Shown here piece after piece: positions 7,999-17,039 of a stretch of 54,384 bases of DNA. Made by a program: the position numbers and the translations under genes. The stretch is taken from positions 1 through 54,384 of the forward strand of contig CACDVW010000005.1 of the NCBI GenBank assembly GCA_902556355.1. Direction: 5' to 3'. The stretch is from an uncultured SAR86 cluster bacterium (GTDB taxonomy: Bacteria; Pseudomonadota; Gammaproteobacteria; Magnimaribacterales; D2472). How positions within the stretch are numbered: position 1 is the first letter of the stretch; the number at the start of each line of letters is the position of its first letter. The notes beneath the pieces are model-generated. The model saw nothing but the letters and a program-made list of their open reading frames with translations, did no database searches and had not been told where the DNA came from.

Positions 7999-8015
7999 TT
8001 TTAAAAAAAGTAATT

Positions 8016-9014
8016 ATGAAAAATTTTATATCTACAACAGATTGGACGAAACAGGAGCTTCAAGATATCTTGGATTATGCAAAAGATCTTAAGATTAATA
8101 GGTTTAATAATGTATTAAAGAATAAATCTGTAGCTCTTTTATTTTTTAACCCATCAATGAGAACAAGAACTAGTTTTGAATTGGGTGTGCAGGAACTTGG
8201 CGGTTATGCTGTAGTACTTCATCCTGGTAAAGATGCATGGCCCATTGAATTTAAGCTCAACTCTGTTATGGATGGAGATTCTGAAGAGCACATAATAGAA
8301 GTTGCAAAGGTGCTTTCAGATTACTGTGATTTAATTGCGATAAGAGCATTCCCTAAATTCATTAATTTAGAAGAAGATTTATCTGACAATGTAATTAATA
8401 GTTTTGCAAAATATGCTTCTGTACCAGTCATTAATATGGAAACTATTACGCATCCCTGTCAAGAATTAGCACATATTTTAACAATGCAAGAAAACTTGGG
8501 CGACCTTACTGGTAAAGATTATCTTTTAACATGGACATATCACCCAAAACCTTTGAATACAGCAGTAGCAAATTCTTCTCTATTAATTGCAAGCAAATTT
8601 GGCATGAACGTAAAGCTATTATGTCCATCAGAAGAATATATTCTTCATGAGAATTATATTAATGAAGCAGAAAAAAACTGCGCATCAAATAATATGAAAT
8701 TTGAAATCACACATGATATAGATTATGGCTATGGAAATTCAGATATTGTTTATGCAAAAAGCTGGGGTTCTCTTTCTTACTATGGCAATCCTGAAGAAGA
8801 AAAACTTGTTAGAGATAACTTTAAACATTTTATAGTTGATGGAGAAAAAATGTCAAAAACAAATAATGCTCTATTTAGTCATTGTTTGCCATTAAGAAGA
8901 AATATCAAAGCAACAGATGAAGTAATGGATTCAGATTATTGTGTTGCTATTAAAGAGGCAGGTAATAGAATGCATGTTCAAAAATCACTACTTTCAACTT
9001 TACTAAAGGAATAA
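8016..9014 (+). CDS. argF': N-acetylornithine carbamoyltransferase
   Basis: Transfers the carbamoyl group from carbamoyl phosphate to N-acetyl-L-ornithine, giving N-acetylcitrulline; this is the Xanthomonas-type arginine route. The 332-residue protein has the carbamoyl-phosphate motif SMRTRT (47-52), HPCQELAH (146-153), and SHCLPLRRNIKATD with K298 at the position of the carboxylated Lys302 of the X. campestris enzyme. DGDSEEH places Glu90 where that enzyme has Glu92, the residue that specifies acetyl- over succinyl-ornithine (Pro in the Bacteroides enzyme). Ordinary OTCase is unlikely. It is the first gene of the arginine operon, behind the attenuator, and argG starts 5 bases after its stop. 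Confidence 0.93.
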   Translation: MKNFISTTDWTKQELQDILDYAKDLKINRFNNVLKNKSVALLFFNPSMRTRTSFELGVQELGGYAVVLHPGKDAWPIEFKLNSVMDGDSEEHIIEVAKVLSDYCDLIAIRAFPKFINLEEDLSDNVINSFAKYASVPVINMETITHPCQELAHILTMQENLGDLTGKDYLLTWTYHPKPLNTAVANSSLLIASKFGMNVKLLCPSEEYILHENYINEAEKNCASNNMKFEITHDIDYGYGNSDIVYAKSWGSLSYYGNPEEEKLVRDNFKHFIVDGEKMSKTNNALFSHCLPLRRNIKATDEVMDSDYCVAIKEAGNRMHVQKSLLSTLLKE

Positions 9015-9019
9015 TAAAA

Positions 9020-10210
9020 ATGAAAAAAATTGTTTTAGCATTTTCTGGTGGATTAGATACTAGTTTTTGTGTCCCATATCTTATTGATCAAGGTTTTGAA
9101 GTACATACTATCTTTGTTAATAGTGGAGGCACATCCACGAATGAAGAAAAAAAAATATCAAAGAGAGCTTATAAATTAGGAGCAAAAAAACACATAAATG
9201 TGAGCATTGAGACTAGTCTCTGGAAGGAGATAATTAAACCACTGGTTTGGTCTGGATCTTTATATCAGGATAAATATCCAGCACTTTGTTCTGATAGATA
9301 TCTTATTGTTTCAGAAGCAATAAAGCTTTGTAAGAAATTGAATACAAAGTATATTTCTCATGGCTGTACAGGTATGGGTAACGACCAAGTTAGATTTGAT
9401 TTATCTATTCAAGCATTTGGAAATTACAAAACAATTACACCAATCAGAGAGATACAAAATAAAGTTACTGATGTAAGAGGATATGAGCAAGAATATCTTA
9501 AGAATAAAGGATTTAAAGTCTCTACCCTTCATACAAAGTATAGTATTAATGAAAATCTTATGGGTGCTACTGTTTCTGGTTCAGAGATTGATGATTGGAA
9601 GGAGCCATCAAAAGAAAGTTATATACTTTGTAATACGCCAGATAAATATCCATCAAAGCCTAAAAAGCTCGAAATAGAATTCTCTAAAGGCGAGGCTAAA
9701 AAAGTAAATGGAAAATCTATGAAAGGACCAGATTTGCTAAGAATGTTAAATCAAATAGGTGGTAAATATGGAATTGGAAGAGAATTATTCGCTGGAGATA
9801 CTATTATAGGTATTAAGGGTAGATTTTTATTTGAATCACCTGGTATATCTATATTACAAAGGTCGCATAGAGCATTAGAAGAAGCTATTTTTACTGATAA
9901 ACAAAATAATTTTAAGCCACTTATCGGTAAAAGATGGGTAGAGCTTGTTTACGGAGGATTTTATTTTGATCCTTTAACTAAAAATCTTGAAAATTTTCTT
10001 GAGGATATTCAAAAACCAGTAACTGGAAAAGTAACAGTACTCTTGACTGCTGGAAAAGTTGAGGCTGTTGCAGTTGATTCTAAAAAGATTTTGGTAAGTA
10101 AAGACGCTGTATATGCTCAGTCTGCATCATGGGGTGTTGAAGAGTCAGCAGGCTTTATAAAGCTGCTTGGAAAAAGTACATCTACATGGACAGAAATTAA
10201 TAAAAAATAA
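9020..10210 (+). CDS. argG: argininosuccinate synthase
   Basis: Condenses citrulline and aspartate with ATP hydrolysis to argininosuccinate. The 396-residue protein starts with the ATP-pyrophosphatase motif AFSGGLDTS (about 7-15) and keeps YISHGCTGMGNDQVRF in the middle. It starts 5 bases after argF' and ends within a few bases of the NAGS/kinase gene. A run of nine A's at about 9147-9155 lies in frame inside the gene and does not disturb it. Confidence 0.95.
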   Translation: MKKIVLAFSGGLDTSFCVPYLIDQGFEVHTIFVNSGGTSTNEEKKISKRAYKLGAKKHINVSIETSLWKEIIKPLVWSGSLYQDKYPALCSDRYLIVSEAIKLCKKLNTKYISHGCTGMGNDQVRFDLSIQAFGNYKTITPIREIQNKVTDVRGYEQEYLKNKGFKVSTLHTKYSINENLMGATVSGSEIDDWKEPSKESYILCNTPDKYPSKPKKLEIEFSKGEAKKVNGKSMKGPDLLRMLNQIGGKYGIGRELFAGDTIIGIKGRFLFESPGISILQRSHRALEEAIFTDKQNNFKPLIGKRWVELVYGGFYFDPLTKNLENFLEDIQKPVTGKVTVLLTAGKVEAVAVDSKKILVSKDAVYAQSASWGVEESAGFIKLLGKSTSTWTEINKK

Positions 10211-10216
10211 TTGAAA

Positions 10217-11527
10217 ATGAAGAAAAGTTATAAAAAAGATACTATTTTAAAGCTGCTCAGTAGCATGAGTAGTGAAAAAGAAATTAGAAAATATCTAGAT
10301 AGGTTTTCTTCTGATGATTATAGATTTGCTGTAATAAAAGTTGGCGGTGCAGTAATTCAAAACGATCTTGAAAACTTAGTTTCATCATTAGCTTTTTTAA
10401 ATGAAGTTGGCCTCAGACCAATAATTGTCCATGGTGGAGGGCCTAAGTTATCTGAGGAACTAGATAAAAGAAAAATTGAATTTTCTTTTTTAAATGGCCA
10501 AAGAGTAACTACAAAAGACGTATTAGATGTAGCCTATGAAATTTTTAGTGGTGAAAATAAAAAAATTGTATCTGCCCTTAACGATCAACATGTAAATGCA
10601 ATACCAGTTATAGGTGATATATTTAGTTGTAATATTGAGAATAAAGATCTTGGCTATGTTGGTCAGATAAAAGAAACTAATTCTAATAAAATCAAAGATA
10701 TCATTTCCTCAGGAGGTATACCTGTTATCGCACCAATTGGATATACAGAAGAGCATCAATTAGTAAATATTAATGGAGACAAAGCAACTCTAGCTTTGGC
10801 AAAAGAAATAGTTCCAGATAAAGTAATTTTCTTAAGTGAAATAGGTGGTATTTTTGATGGTAGCGATAAGTTAATTTCTAATATCAATATTAAAGATGAC
10901 TATAACAATCTCATGGCCCAAGACTGGCTTCACTCAGGAATGAAATTAAAGTTAGAGCAAATTAAATTATTATTAGATTCTCTTCCAAGTAATAGTTCTG
11001 TATCTATAACAAAACCTCTTCATCTCAATAGAGAACTATTTACTGATGCTGGCTTTGGAACTCTAGTTAAAGCTGGACACCAAATAAATAAATTAAAATC
11101 TTTAAATAATGACCAAATTAATGTTTTAGTTTCAATACTAGAATCCGCTTTTAAGGGCACTTTAAGTGAAAATTATTTTGAAAATGATGATAAAGAATTT
11201 TACATAAGTGAATGCAATAGATCTTCCATAGTTATAACGTCTTACCAAGATATTGCATACATGGATAAGTTTGCTGTTATTAATTCAGCAAGAGGAGAGG
11301 GTCTTGGAAACGCTATGTGGAATAAAATGCTTTCTGAGCATAAGAAAATTTTTTGGAGATCAAGAGCAAGCAATGCAATAAATAATTTTTATAAAGACGT
11401 TTGTGATGGCTTTCAAAAATCTGATGAGTGGAATATTTTTTGGATTGGTATTAATGACTTAGATGAACTCACTGCATGTATTAATTATGCTGTAAATCAA
11501 CCAGCAACAATTTCATATGAAAACTAG
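10217..11527 (+). CDS. argAB: bifunctional N-acetylglutamate synthase / N-acetylglutamate kinase
   Basis: Catalyses the first two steps of arginine synthesis. The amino-acid-kinase domain (about 40-280) shows VIKVGGAV, IIVHGGGPKLSEEL, VNINGDKATLAL and the C-terminal SVSITKPLHLNRELFTDAGFG segment. A GNAT acetyltransferase domain follows (about 285-436) with the acetyl-CoA loop SARGEGLGNAMW near 357. This matches the Xanthomonas and vertebrate-like fused NAGS/K rather than separate ArgA and ArgB. ATG 10217 is chosen; a TTG at 10211, abutting the argG stop, is an alternative. The end overlaps argC by 11 bases. Confidence 0.9.
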   Translation: MKKSYKKDTILKLLSSMSSEKEIRKYLDRFSSDDYRFAVIKVGGAVIQNDLENLVSSLAFLNEVGLRPIIVHGGGPKLSEELDKRKIEFSFLNGQRVTTKDVLDVAYEIFSGENKKIVSALNDQHVNAIPVIGDIFSCNIENKDLGYVGQIKETNSNKIKDIISSGGIPVIAPIGYTEEHQLVNINGDKATLALAKEIVPDKVIFLSEIGGIFDGSDKLISNINIKDDYNNLMAQDWLHSGMKLKLEQIKLLLDSLPSNSSVSITKPLHLNRELFTDAGFGTLVKAGHQINKLKSLNNDQINVLVSILESAFKGTLSENYFENDDKEFYISECNRSSIVITSYQDIAYMDKFAVINSARGEGLGNAMWNKMLSEHKKIFWRSRASNAINNFYKDVCDGFQKSDEWNIFWIGINDLDELTACINYAVNQPATISYEN

Positions 11528-12461
11528 TTTTAACATTTCTATTCTAGGTGGTAGGGGCTATGTCGGCCAAGAGATAATTAAGATTATAAATAATCATCCT
11601 AATTTTTTTATATCAGATATTTACTCCAAAACTTCACATGGGAAGTTGGTTGATGATTACACTAAGTCAAAGAGTCTCACCTATAAACTATTAGAAAGGC
11701 CGGATAAATTAGATTTTACTGATATTGATATTGTAATTATGGCTTTATCAAATAATGAATCTTCAAATTATATTAAAAGCATTGAAGAACATGATTCTAA
11801 TATTATTATTATTGATATTAGTGCTGATTATAGATTCAACGATGGATGGGCATACAAGTTGCCAGAGATAGCTGCTCAAACTAAAGATAAAAGGATTAGC
11901 AATCCAGGCTGTTATGCATCTGCAATACAATTTTCTTTATTTCCAATAAAGCATCTGATAAACGGGAAAGTAAGTTGTATGGGTATTTCTGGCTATAGTG
12001 GCGCAGGGGCAACTCCAAATGAAAAAAATGATCCAAATAATCTTGAAGGAAATATTATTCCGTATTCATTAACTAGCCATATTCATGAAAAGGAAGTAAT
12101 GATGCACTGTTATGAAAAATTATCTTTTAGCCCTCATGTAGCTAATTTTTTTAGAGGCATTCTTATAACGTCTCATATTCAGCTAACTAAAAAATCATCA
12201 AGTTCTGAAATATATAATCTTTATAAGAGCTTTTATAAAAATAAGAAACTTATACGTGTGATAAAAGAAATACCAATGATTAATAAGGTATCTAATAGTC
12301 ATTATGTATATATTGGTGGCTTTGAAGTAGATGAAAGTGGATGTGGCTTAACAGTATGCTGCACTTTAGATAATTTATTAAAAGGTGCTGCTACACAAGT
12401 AATTCAAAACTTAAATCATGCTTGCAGTCTTGATGAATTAACAGGAATTAATTATGAATAA
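11517..12461 (+). CDS. argC: N-acetyl-gamma-glutamyl-phosphate reductase
   Basis: NADPH-dependent reduction of N-acetylglutamyl phosphate to the semialdehyde, the third step of the pathway. The 314-residue protein begins with the nucleotide-binding loop ILGGRGYVGQEI (about 9-20) and carries the catalytic cysteine in NPGCYAS (about C131) and the GYSGAGATPNEKN region. It is shorter than the roughly 340 residues common elsewhere, like the Xanthomonas form. It overlaps the upstream gene by 11 bases and argH by 8, so the run is translationally coupled. Confidence 0.94.
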   Translation: MKTSFNISILGGRGYVGQEIIKIINNHPNFFISDIYSKTSHGKLVDDYTKSKSLTYKLLERPDKLDFTDIDIVIMALSNNESSNYIKSIEEHDSNIIIIDISADYRFNDGWAYKLPEIAAQTKDKRISNPGCYASAIQFSLFPIKHLINGKVSCMGISGYSGAGATPNEKNDPNNLEGNIIPYSLTSHIHEKEVMMHCYEKLSFSPHVANFFRGILITSHIQLTKKSSSSEIYNLYKSFYKNKKLIRVIKEIPMINKVSNSHYVYIGGFEVDESGCGLTVCCTLDNLLKGAATQVIQNLNHACSLDELTGINYE

Positions 12462-13737
12462 AAAAATATGGAACACTTCAGGTGTAAAAGTATCAGACGA
12501 AATATCTTCATTTTTAGCTGGTGAAGACATAGAGCTTGATAATTCTATTTTTATATATGATATCGATGCAACTATCGCTCATATTAAAGGACTACAATCA
12601 ATCAATATTTTGAAAAAAAATGAATTTAATAAACTCAATAAATCATTAAAGGAGCTAAAAAAGAAATTCTTAGAGGGTTCTTTTAAACTGACTAAAAAGT
12701 ATGAAGATTGCCATTCTGCTATTGAGTTTTATCTGACTAAAGAATTAGGAGATCTTGGAAAGAAAGTTCATACAGGTAGAAGTAGAAATGACCAAGTTCT
12801 AGTAGCTATGAGATTATTTGCAAAAAATAATCTACAGGATTTTAAAAAACTAAATCAGTCTGTCGCTAAAACATTTTTACAAATGGCAAATAAGTATGAA
12901 CATATTCCTATGCCTGGATACACTCATCTTCAAAGAGCAATGCCTTCTTCATGGGGCTTATGGTTTAGTTCTTATGCCGAGTCATTTATCGATAATATAG
13001 ATTTAATTAATAGTACCATTGACTGGATAGACTCAAATCCTCTTGGCAGCGCTGCTGGCTATGGGGTTGCTCTTCCTTTAGATAGAAAAACTACAACAAA
13101 GGAACTAGGATTCAAAAGAGTGCAATTAAATAGCCTATATACTCAAAATAGTAGAGGTAAGTATGAGATGCAAGTTATCAATACTTTAAAACAATCTATG
13201 CTTGATTTAAGAAAGTTTGCATGGGATATGAGCCTTTTTATGTCGCAAGAGTTTAATTTATTAACTATTGATAAAGCATATTTAACTGGTTCTTCGATTA
13301 TGCCAAATAAACACAATCCTGATGTCATTGAGATTCTAAGAGCGAATTACTCAATTTTAGCTGGCCAAGCATCAGAGTTAGAAAATATCATATCTCTTCC
13401 AAGTGGCTATCATAGAGATCTTCAATTAACAAAGAGAAGTTTAGTCTCTAGTTTTGATGTAAGCTTAAAATCTTTAAGCATCCTTCCAAAACTTATTAAG
13501 TCTATCAAAGTAAATAAAAAGAATTCATTAGAATATATTGACGATGAGATGAAAATGACAGATAGAGTATATGCTTTAGTAAAAGAAGGAACACCTTTTA
13601 GAGATGCTTACAATAAAGTAAAAAATTCTAACAATGTGTCACAACTTTCAGAGACAACTAGATCTAATTATTCGGAAGGATCTCCAGGAAACTTGAAGTT
13701 AAATGTCCTTGAAAAAAGGTTATCTAAACAAAGATAA
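12454..13737 (+). CDS. argH: argininosuccinate lyase
   Basis: Splits argininosuccinate into arginine and fumarate, the last pathway step. The 427-residue protein has SGRSRNDQ-like TGRSRNDQV near 108, TYTQ-equivalent GYTHLQRAMPSSWG near 154, and the fumarase/aspartase signature GSSIMPNKHNPD at about 280. It is a little shorter than the usual 450-470 residues, and no acetyltransferase domain is fused. It is the last gene of the arginine operon; the MFS gene starts 30 bases later and might be co-transcribed. Confidence 0.95.
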   Translation: MNKKIWNTSGVKVSDEISSFLAGEDIELDNSIFIYDIDATIAHIKGLQSINILKKNEFNKLNKSLKELKKKFLEGSFKLTKKYEDCHSAIEFYLTKELGDLGKKVHTGRSRNDQVLVAMRLFAKNNLQDFKKLNQSVAKTFLQMANKYEHIPMPGYTHLQRAMPSSWGLWFSSYAESFIDNIDLINSTIDWIDSNPLGSAAGYGVALPLDRKTTTKELGFKRVQLNSLYTQNSRGKYEMQVINTLKQSMLDLRKFAWDMSLFMSQEFNLLTIDKAYLTGSSIMPNKHNPDVIEILRANYSILAGQASELENIISLPSGYHRDLQLTKRSLVSSFDVSLKSLSILPKLIKSIKVNKKNSLEYIDDEMKMTDRVYALVKEGTPFRDAYNKVKNSNNVSQLSETTRSNYSEGSPGNLKLNVLEKRLSKQR

Positions 13738-13767
13738 TCTTTGAATTAAAAGTTAACATTAACATAA

Positions 13768-15042
13768 ATGATGATACCAATTAGATTTAGGCTAGTCCTA
13801 ATGTCTTTTCTAGCAGTTTTTATATGCTACATAGACAGAGTTAATATCTCTGTTGCAATCATTCCTATGCAAGAGCAATTTGGGTGGAGTGAAGCTCAAA
13901 CAGGCATCATTTTTTCAATTTTTTACATCGGTTATGTTCTTACAATGATACTTGGAGGAATTTTAGCTGATAAATATGGCGGTAAGACTGTTCTAGGAGT
14001 AGGAGTGTTACTTTGGTCAATATTTACAATGCTCACCCCTTTTTTTGCATACAACGGTTTTCTTGCCTTGTTGTTTATAAGAGTTCTTATAGGATTAGGC
14101 GAGGGCATCACTTTCCCATCCTGGCATTCTATGTACGCGAGATGGATCCCATTTAATGAGAGAACGAGATCGATTGCTATTACAAACAGTGGTATTTCTG
14201 CAGGTACAATTTTTGGTTATGTAGCAACGGCGCTAATAATTGCTTCATATTCATGGGAATGGGTGTTTTACTCTTTTGGAATGCTTGGATTGATTTGGTT
14301 CATATTTTGGCATAAAAATTTTACTTCAGATCCTCAAGATCACCAACGTATCTCTTCAGAAGAATTGGAATTAATTAAATCAGAAGCTCCAGCAGACTCC
14401 AAAGCAAGTAAACTTCCATTACGAAAATTACTTACCAATCTTCCTTTTATAGCAATTACAGTAGCTACGTTTTGTAATAATTGGGCATTATTTACCTTTA
14501 TTTCATACTTACCTAAATACGTTAATAGTCCCATCTCAACTGGTGGCTTGGGTATTGAATTAGATTCAGCGATATTTATCATAATGATACTTATACCAAG
14601 TATTGTTTCAGTTTTAGCTTTAATTTCTGGAGGTTATTTAGCAGACTCGTTAATCAAAAAAGGGTTTCAAGTATTAAGAGTGAGAAAAACTGTAAATACA
14701 ATAGGTTTTCTTGGTGGTGCGACTTGTCTTTCAATGATTCCATTTCAAGATTCTCATATATCTATTATTATTTTATTGTCTTTTACGAATGCTTTTAGTG
14801 GAATTGCTGTTGGAGGTTATGGTGTAAATCATGCTGACTTGGGTCCAAAATATACTGGTTCTATTGTTGGCTTTGCAGGTGGTATTGGGATGATAGCTGC
14901 GATTATAAGTCCTTTTGTTGCTGGGCTGATATTAGAGCTTACAGGATCATGGTTTTTAATATTTAATATATCTACCTTTGTTTTAGTATTTGGAGGATTA
15001 TTTTATTTATTTTTTGCTGATACTAAGATTCAATTTGAATAA
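13768..15042 (+). CDS. MFS transporter, anion:cation symporter type
   Basis: Major facilitator with about 12 membrane helices in 424 residues. The N-terminal half shows YIDRVNISVAI, GILADKYGGKTVLGVGVLLWS (loop 2-3 signature) and GLGEGITFPSWHSMYARWIP, all typical of the ACS family (SLC17-like carriers of organic anions such as hexuronates, tartrate and phthalate). The substrate cannot be assigned. It lies 30 bases downstream of argH with no visible terminator, so read-through from the arginine operon is possible. Its end is 2 bases from the convergent thioredoxin-like gene. Confidence 0.87.
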   Translation: MMIPIRFRLVLMSFLAVFICYIDRVNISVAIIPMQEQFGWSEAQTGIIFSIFYIGYVLTMILGGILADKYGGKTVLGVGVLLWSIFTMLTPFFAYNGFLALLFIRVLIGLGEGITFPSWHSMYARWIPFNERTRSIAITNSGISAGTIFGYVATALIIASYSWEWVFYSFGMLGLIWFIFWHKNFTSDPQDHQRISSEELELIKSEAPADSKASKLPLRKLLTNLPFIAITVATFCNNWALFTFISYLPKYVNSPISTGGLGIELDSAIFIIMILIPSIVSVLALISGGYLADSLIKKGFQVLRVRKTVNTIGFLGGATCLSMIPFQDSHISIIILLSFTNAFSGIAVGGYGVNHADLGPKYTGSIVGFAGGIGMIAAIISPFVAGLILELTGSWFLIFNISTFVLVFGGLFYLFFADTKIQFE

Positions 15043-15044
15043 AT

Positions 15045-15545
15045 TTATTCAGTTATTAAATTCTGAAAGTAATTAAAAATATCTTGCTGCTTTCTGTCTC
15101 TGGCAGTTGTCCATTCTTTTGTTGAACTGCTATTTAACAAATTATTATTTTTATCAAACACAAGAACTCTTGGTACTCCTTCTTCTGTTGGGATATTGAA
15201 ATATTCCATCAAATTCATGTTTATTTCATATCTACCAACATCAATATGAAGAACTTCATAGTGTTTATCTAAAAACTTTTTAATGGTTGGTAAATTAAAA
15301 GTTCCAGCCAGTACTCTACAGTCACCACACCAATTACCACCAAAAATAATTATTGGTTGCTTTGAGCTATTAATAGTTTTGTTTATAAATTTTTGAATAT
15401 CTTTCTCTGTATATTCTTTTTTATTATACGGAAGGGGAAGTGGCATTTTTAATACTTCATCTTTTGGAAGCTCAATATAATTTGCATCTATATTCATACA
15501 AAACACTAAAAAAAATGAAAAAAAGATTTTTTTAATTAACTTCAT
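15045..15545 (-). CDS. secreted thioredoxin-fold protein (WCGDC)
   Basis: A 166-residue protein with a signal peptide (KKIFFSFFLVFCMNIDA, cleavage near 21) and a thioredoxin fold whose active site is W72-C73-G74-D75-C76, with a cis-Pro in EEGVPRVLVFD. The CGDC motif is typical of periplasmic thioredoxin-like reductases of unknown partner. It probably acts on envelope disulfides and may be fed by the DsbD protein at 27864-29837. It is convergent with the MFS gene and divergent from the DUF4345 gene, 47 bases apart. Confidence 0.8.
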   Translation of the reverse strand: MKLIKKIFFSFFLVFCMNIDANYIELPKDEVLKMPLPLPYNKKEYTEKDIQKFINKTINSSKQPIIIFGGNWCGDCRVLAGTFNLPTIKKFLDKHYEVLHIDVGRYEINMNLMEYFNIPTEEGVPRVLVFDKNNNLLNSSSTKEWTTARDRKQQDIFNYFQNLITE

Positions 15546-15592
15546 TGTGATAATTTTATATTACAACTAGCTAACAAAAAAGGAGTGCGAAT

Positions 15593-15985
15593 ATGATAAT
15601 GCTTAAGAAATTTTATTTAGTTTTTATGGGGCTTACATATTTTGCTATTGGTGCTTGGGCAATAGTAGACCCTGGTTTTACAGATGCTGTTGGCTTGCAA
15701 GTTACATCTGATATTGGTTATTCAGAGATAGCTGGAATATATGGAGGTTTAAATCTTTGTATTGGATCAATTTGTTTAATTGGATTGTTTAAAGATTATG
15801 TTGGAATATTCTCTATCAAGTTTTTGACTTTTCTAACAGGATCTATAGCTTTTGGTAGGATAATCTCCTCAGTGCTTCCAAGCATGCCTGGCTTTTTTAA
15901 CACCTTCTTTATATTTGAGATTTGTGCCTGTTTGATTGGATTATTGTTGATAAGCTCAACAAAAAAATCAGATCAGATTGCTTAG
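15593..15985 (+). CDS. DUF4345 membrane protein
   Basis: A 130-residue protein with about four membrane helices. The N-terminal helix followed by DPGF, then YSEIAGIYGGLNLCIGS, fits DUF4345, a small bacterial family without known function. A good Shine-Dalgarno (AGGAG, 15581-15585) sits 7 bases before the ATG at 15593, which favours this start over the one at 15599. Its 3' end overlaps the convergent Na+/Ca2+ exchanger by 18 bases. Confidence 0.75.
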   Translation: MIMLKKFYLVFMGLTYFAIGAWAIVDPGFTDAVGLQVTSDIGYSEIAGIYGGLNLCIGSICLIGLFKDYVGIFSIKFLTFLTGSIAFGRIISSVLPSMPGFFNTFFIFEICACLIGLLLISSTKKSDQIA

Positions 15986-16915
15986 TTTTAAAATATATCC
16001 TAGATAACCTGCAACCAAAATACACCCAATAAGTTTAATTACTTTTAAATTAAATCTCGAAGAGGAGTATGTTGCTGTAATCAATATAAATAATATTGAT
16101 GTTATGGATAAAACAAGGAAGTCTCTCGATAGAATATTTGATTCAAAAGTTACATCTGAAAACATCCCAATTATAGGAACCACTAGTGCAATATTCATAA
16201 CATTTGAACCAATTACATTACCAATCACCATTTCATTTTTATTTTTAATAATTGCTGATATCGTTGCTGCAAGCTCTGGCAAGCTAGTACCAATAGCAAT
16301 GATAGTTAACCCAATAATTACTTGAGGAACATTTAAGATAGTTGCTATTTTTTCAGCATTAACAACGGCATAATTTGATCCAATAATCAGCGCTAAAAGT
16401 CCAAATATCAACAAAAGAGTTGTTTTTCCTGTTTTTATATTTGAATTGTCAGACTCGTCTATTTTGTCAGGTATCCTATAAAGATATGTGACATACATGA
16501 ATGCAGCAAATACAAATAAAAACTCTATACTTTCAGCTTTTGTAATTTTTAAATCTTGCAACCCTAAACCAAGGACGACCACTGCTAAGATAAATGGAAT
16601 AAATTGGATTGGGTTTGTTTTAGTTGGTCGCATTGAAATGCCAATACAAGAGGCACCAAAAATTAATGCAATATTTGATATATTTGACCCAACCACAGCA
16701 CCCATAGCAATAGATTCTGTACCATTTAGCACAGATGAAATACCAACAAATATTTCAGGAGCAGAGGTTCCAAGGGCTACAATTGTTAACCCAATAGTTA
16801 ATTCACTTAAACCAAGCTTTTTTGCAATTAAAGATGAATTATCAATAAATTTATCTGCCCCCCATATCAAGACTGATAATGAAATGATTAATCCTATTAG
16901 GTGATAAAAAATCAT
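15968..16915 (-). CDS. sodium/calcium exchanger family antiporter
   Basis: Inner-membrane cation/Ca2+ exchanger of the YrbG type, 315 residues with about ten helices. Both alpha repeats are visible: GLTIVALGTSAPEIFVGI with GAVVGSNISNIALIFG in the first half, and GLTIIAIGTSLPELAATI with IGNVIGSNVMNIALV in the second. These carry the acidic and polar ion-binding residues of the family. It probably expels Ca2+ in exchange for Na+, which suits a marine cell. It is monocistronic; the end overlaps the DUF4345 gene on the other strand. Confidence 0.9.
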   Translation of the reverse strand: MIFYHLIGLIISLSVLIWGADKFIDNSSLIAKKLGLSELTIGLTIVALGTSAPEIFVGISSVLNGTESIAMGAVVGSNISNIALIFGASCIGISMRPTKTNPIQFIPFILAVVVLGLGLQDLKITKAESIEFLFVFAAFMYVTYLYRIPDKIDESDNSNIKTGKTTLLLIFGLLALIIGSNYAVVNAEKIATILNVPQVIIGLTIIAIGTSLPELAATISAIIKNKNEMVIGNVIGSNVMNIALVVPIIGMFSDVTFESNILSRDFLVLSITSILFILITATYSSSRFNLKVIKLIGCILVAGYLGYILKLSNLI

Positions 16916-17039
16916 TGCCTATTCTAACATTTATAATCTAGATAATTTGATGTGTTTTATTGCGCATTTGAAGATAATATAAAACGTATCGTTTTTAAGT
17001 ATTCAATATATAATTTATATAAAATTTATAGGAACAAAA

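Noticed and set aside
9147-9155. Run of nine A's inside argG as a slippage site
   Set aside because: The argG frame is intact on both sides and the position, within the N-terminal domain, has no known alternative product. It serves as a reminder that long A runs occur by chance here.
16916-17039. Possible riboswitch or operator before the SDR gene
   Set aside because: The spacer is AT-rich with no convincing alternative hairpins or repeats; only a weak AGGA before the ATG is seen.
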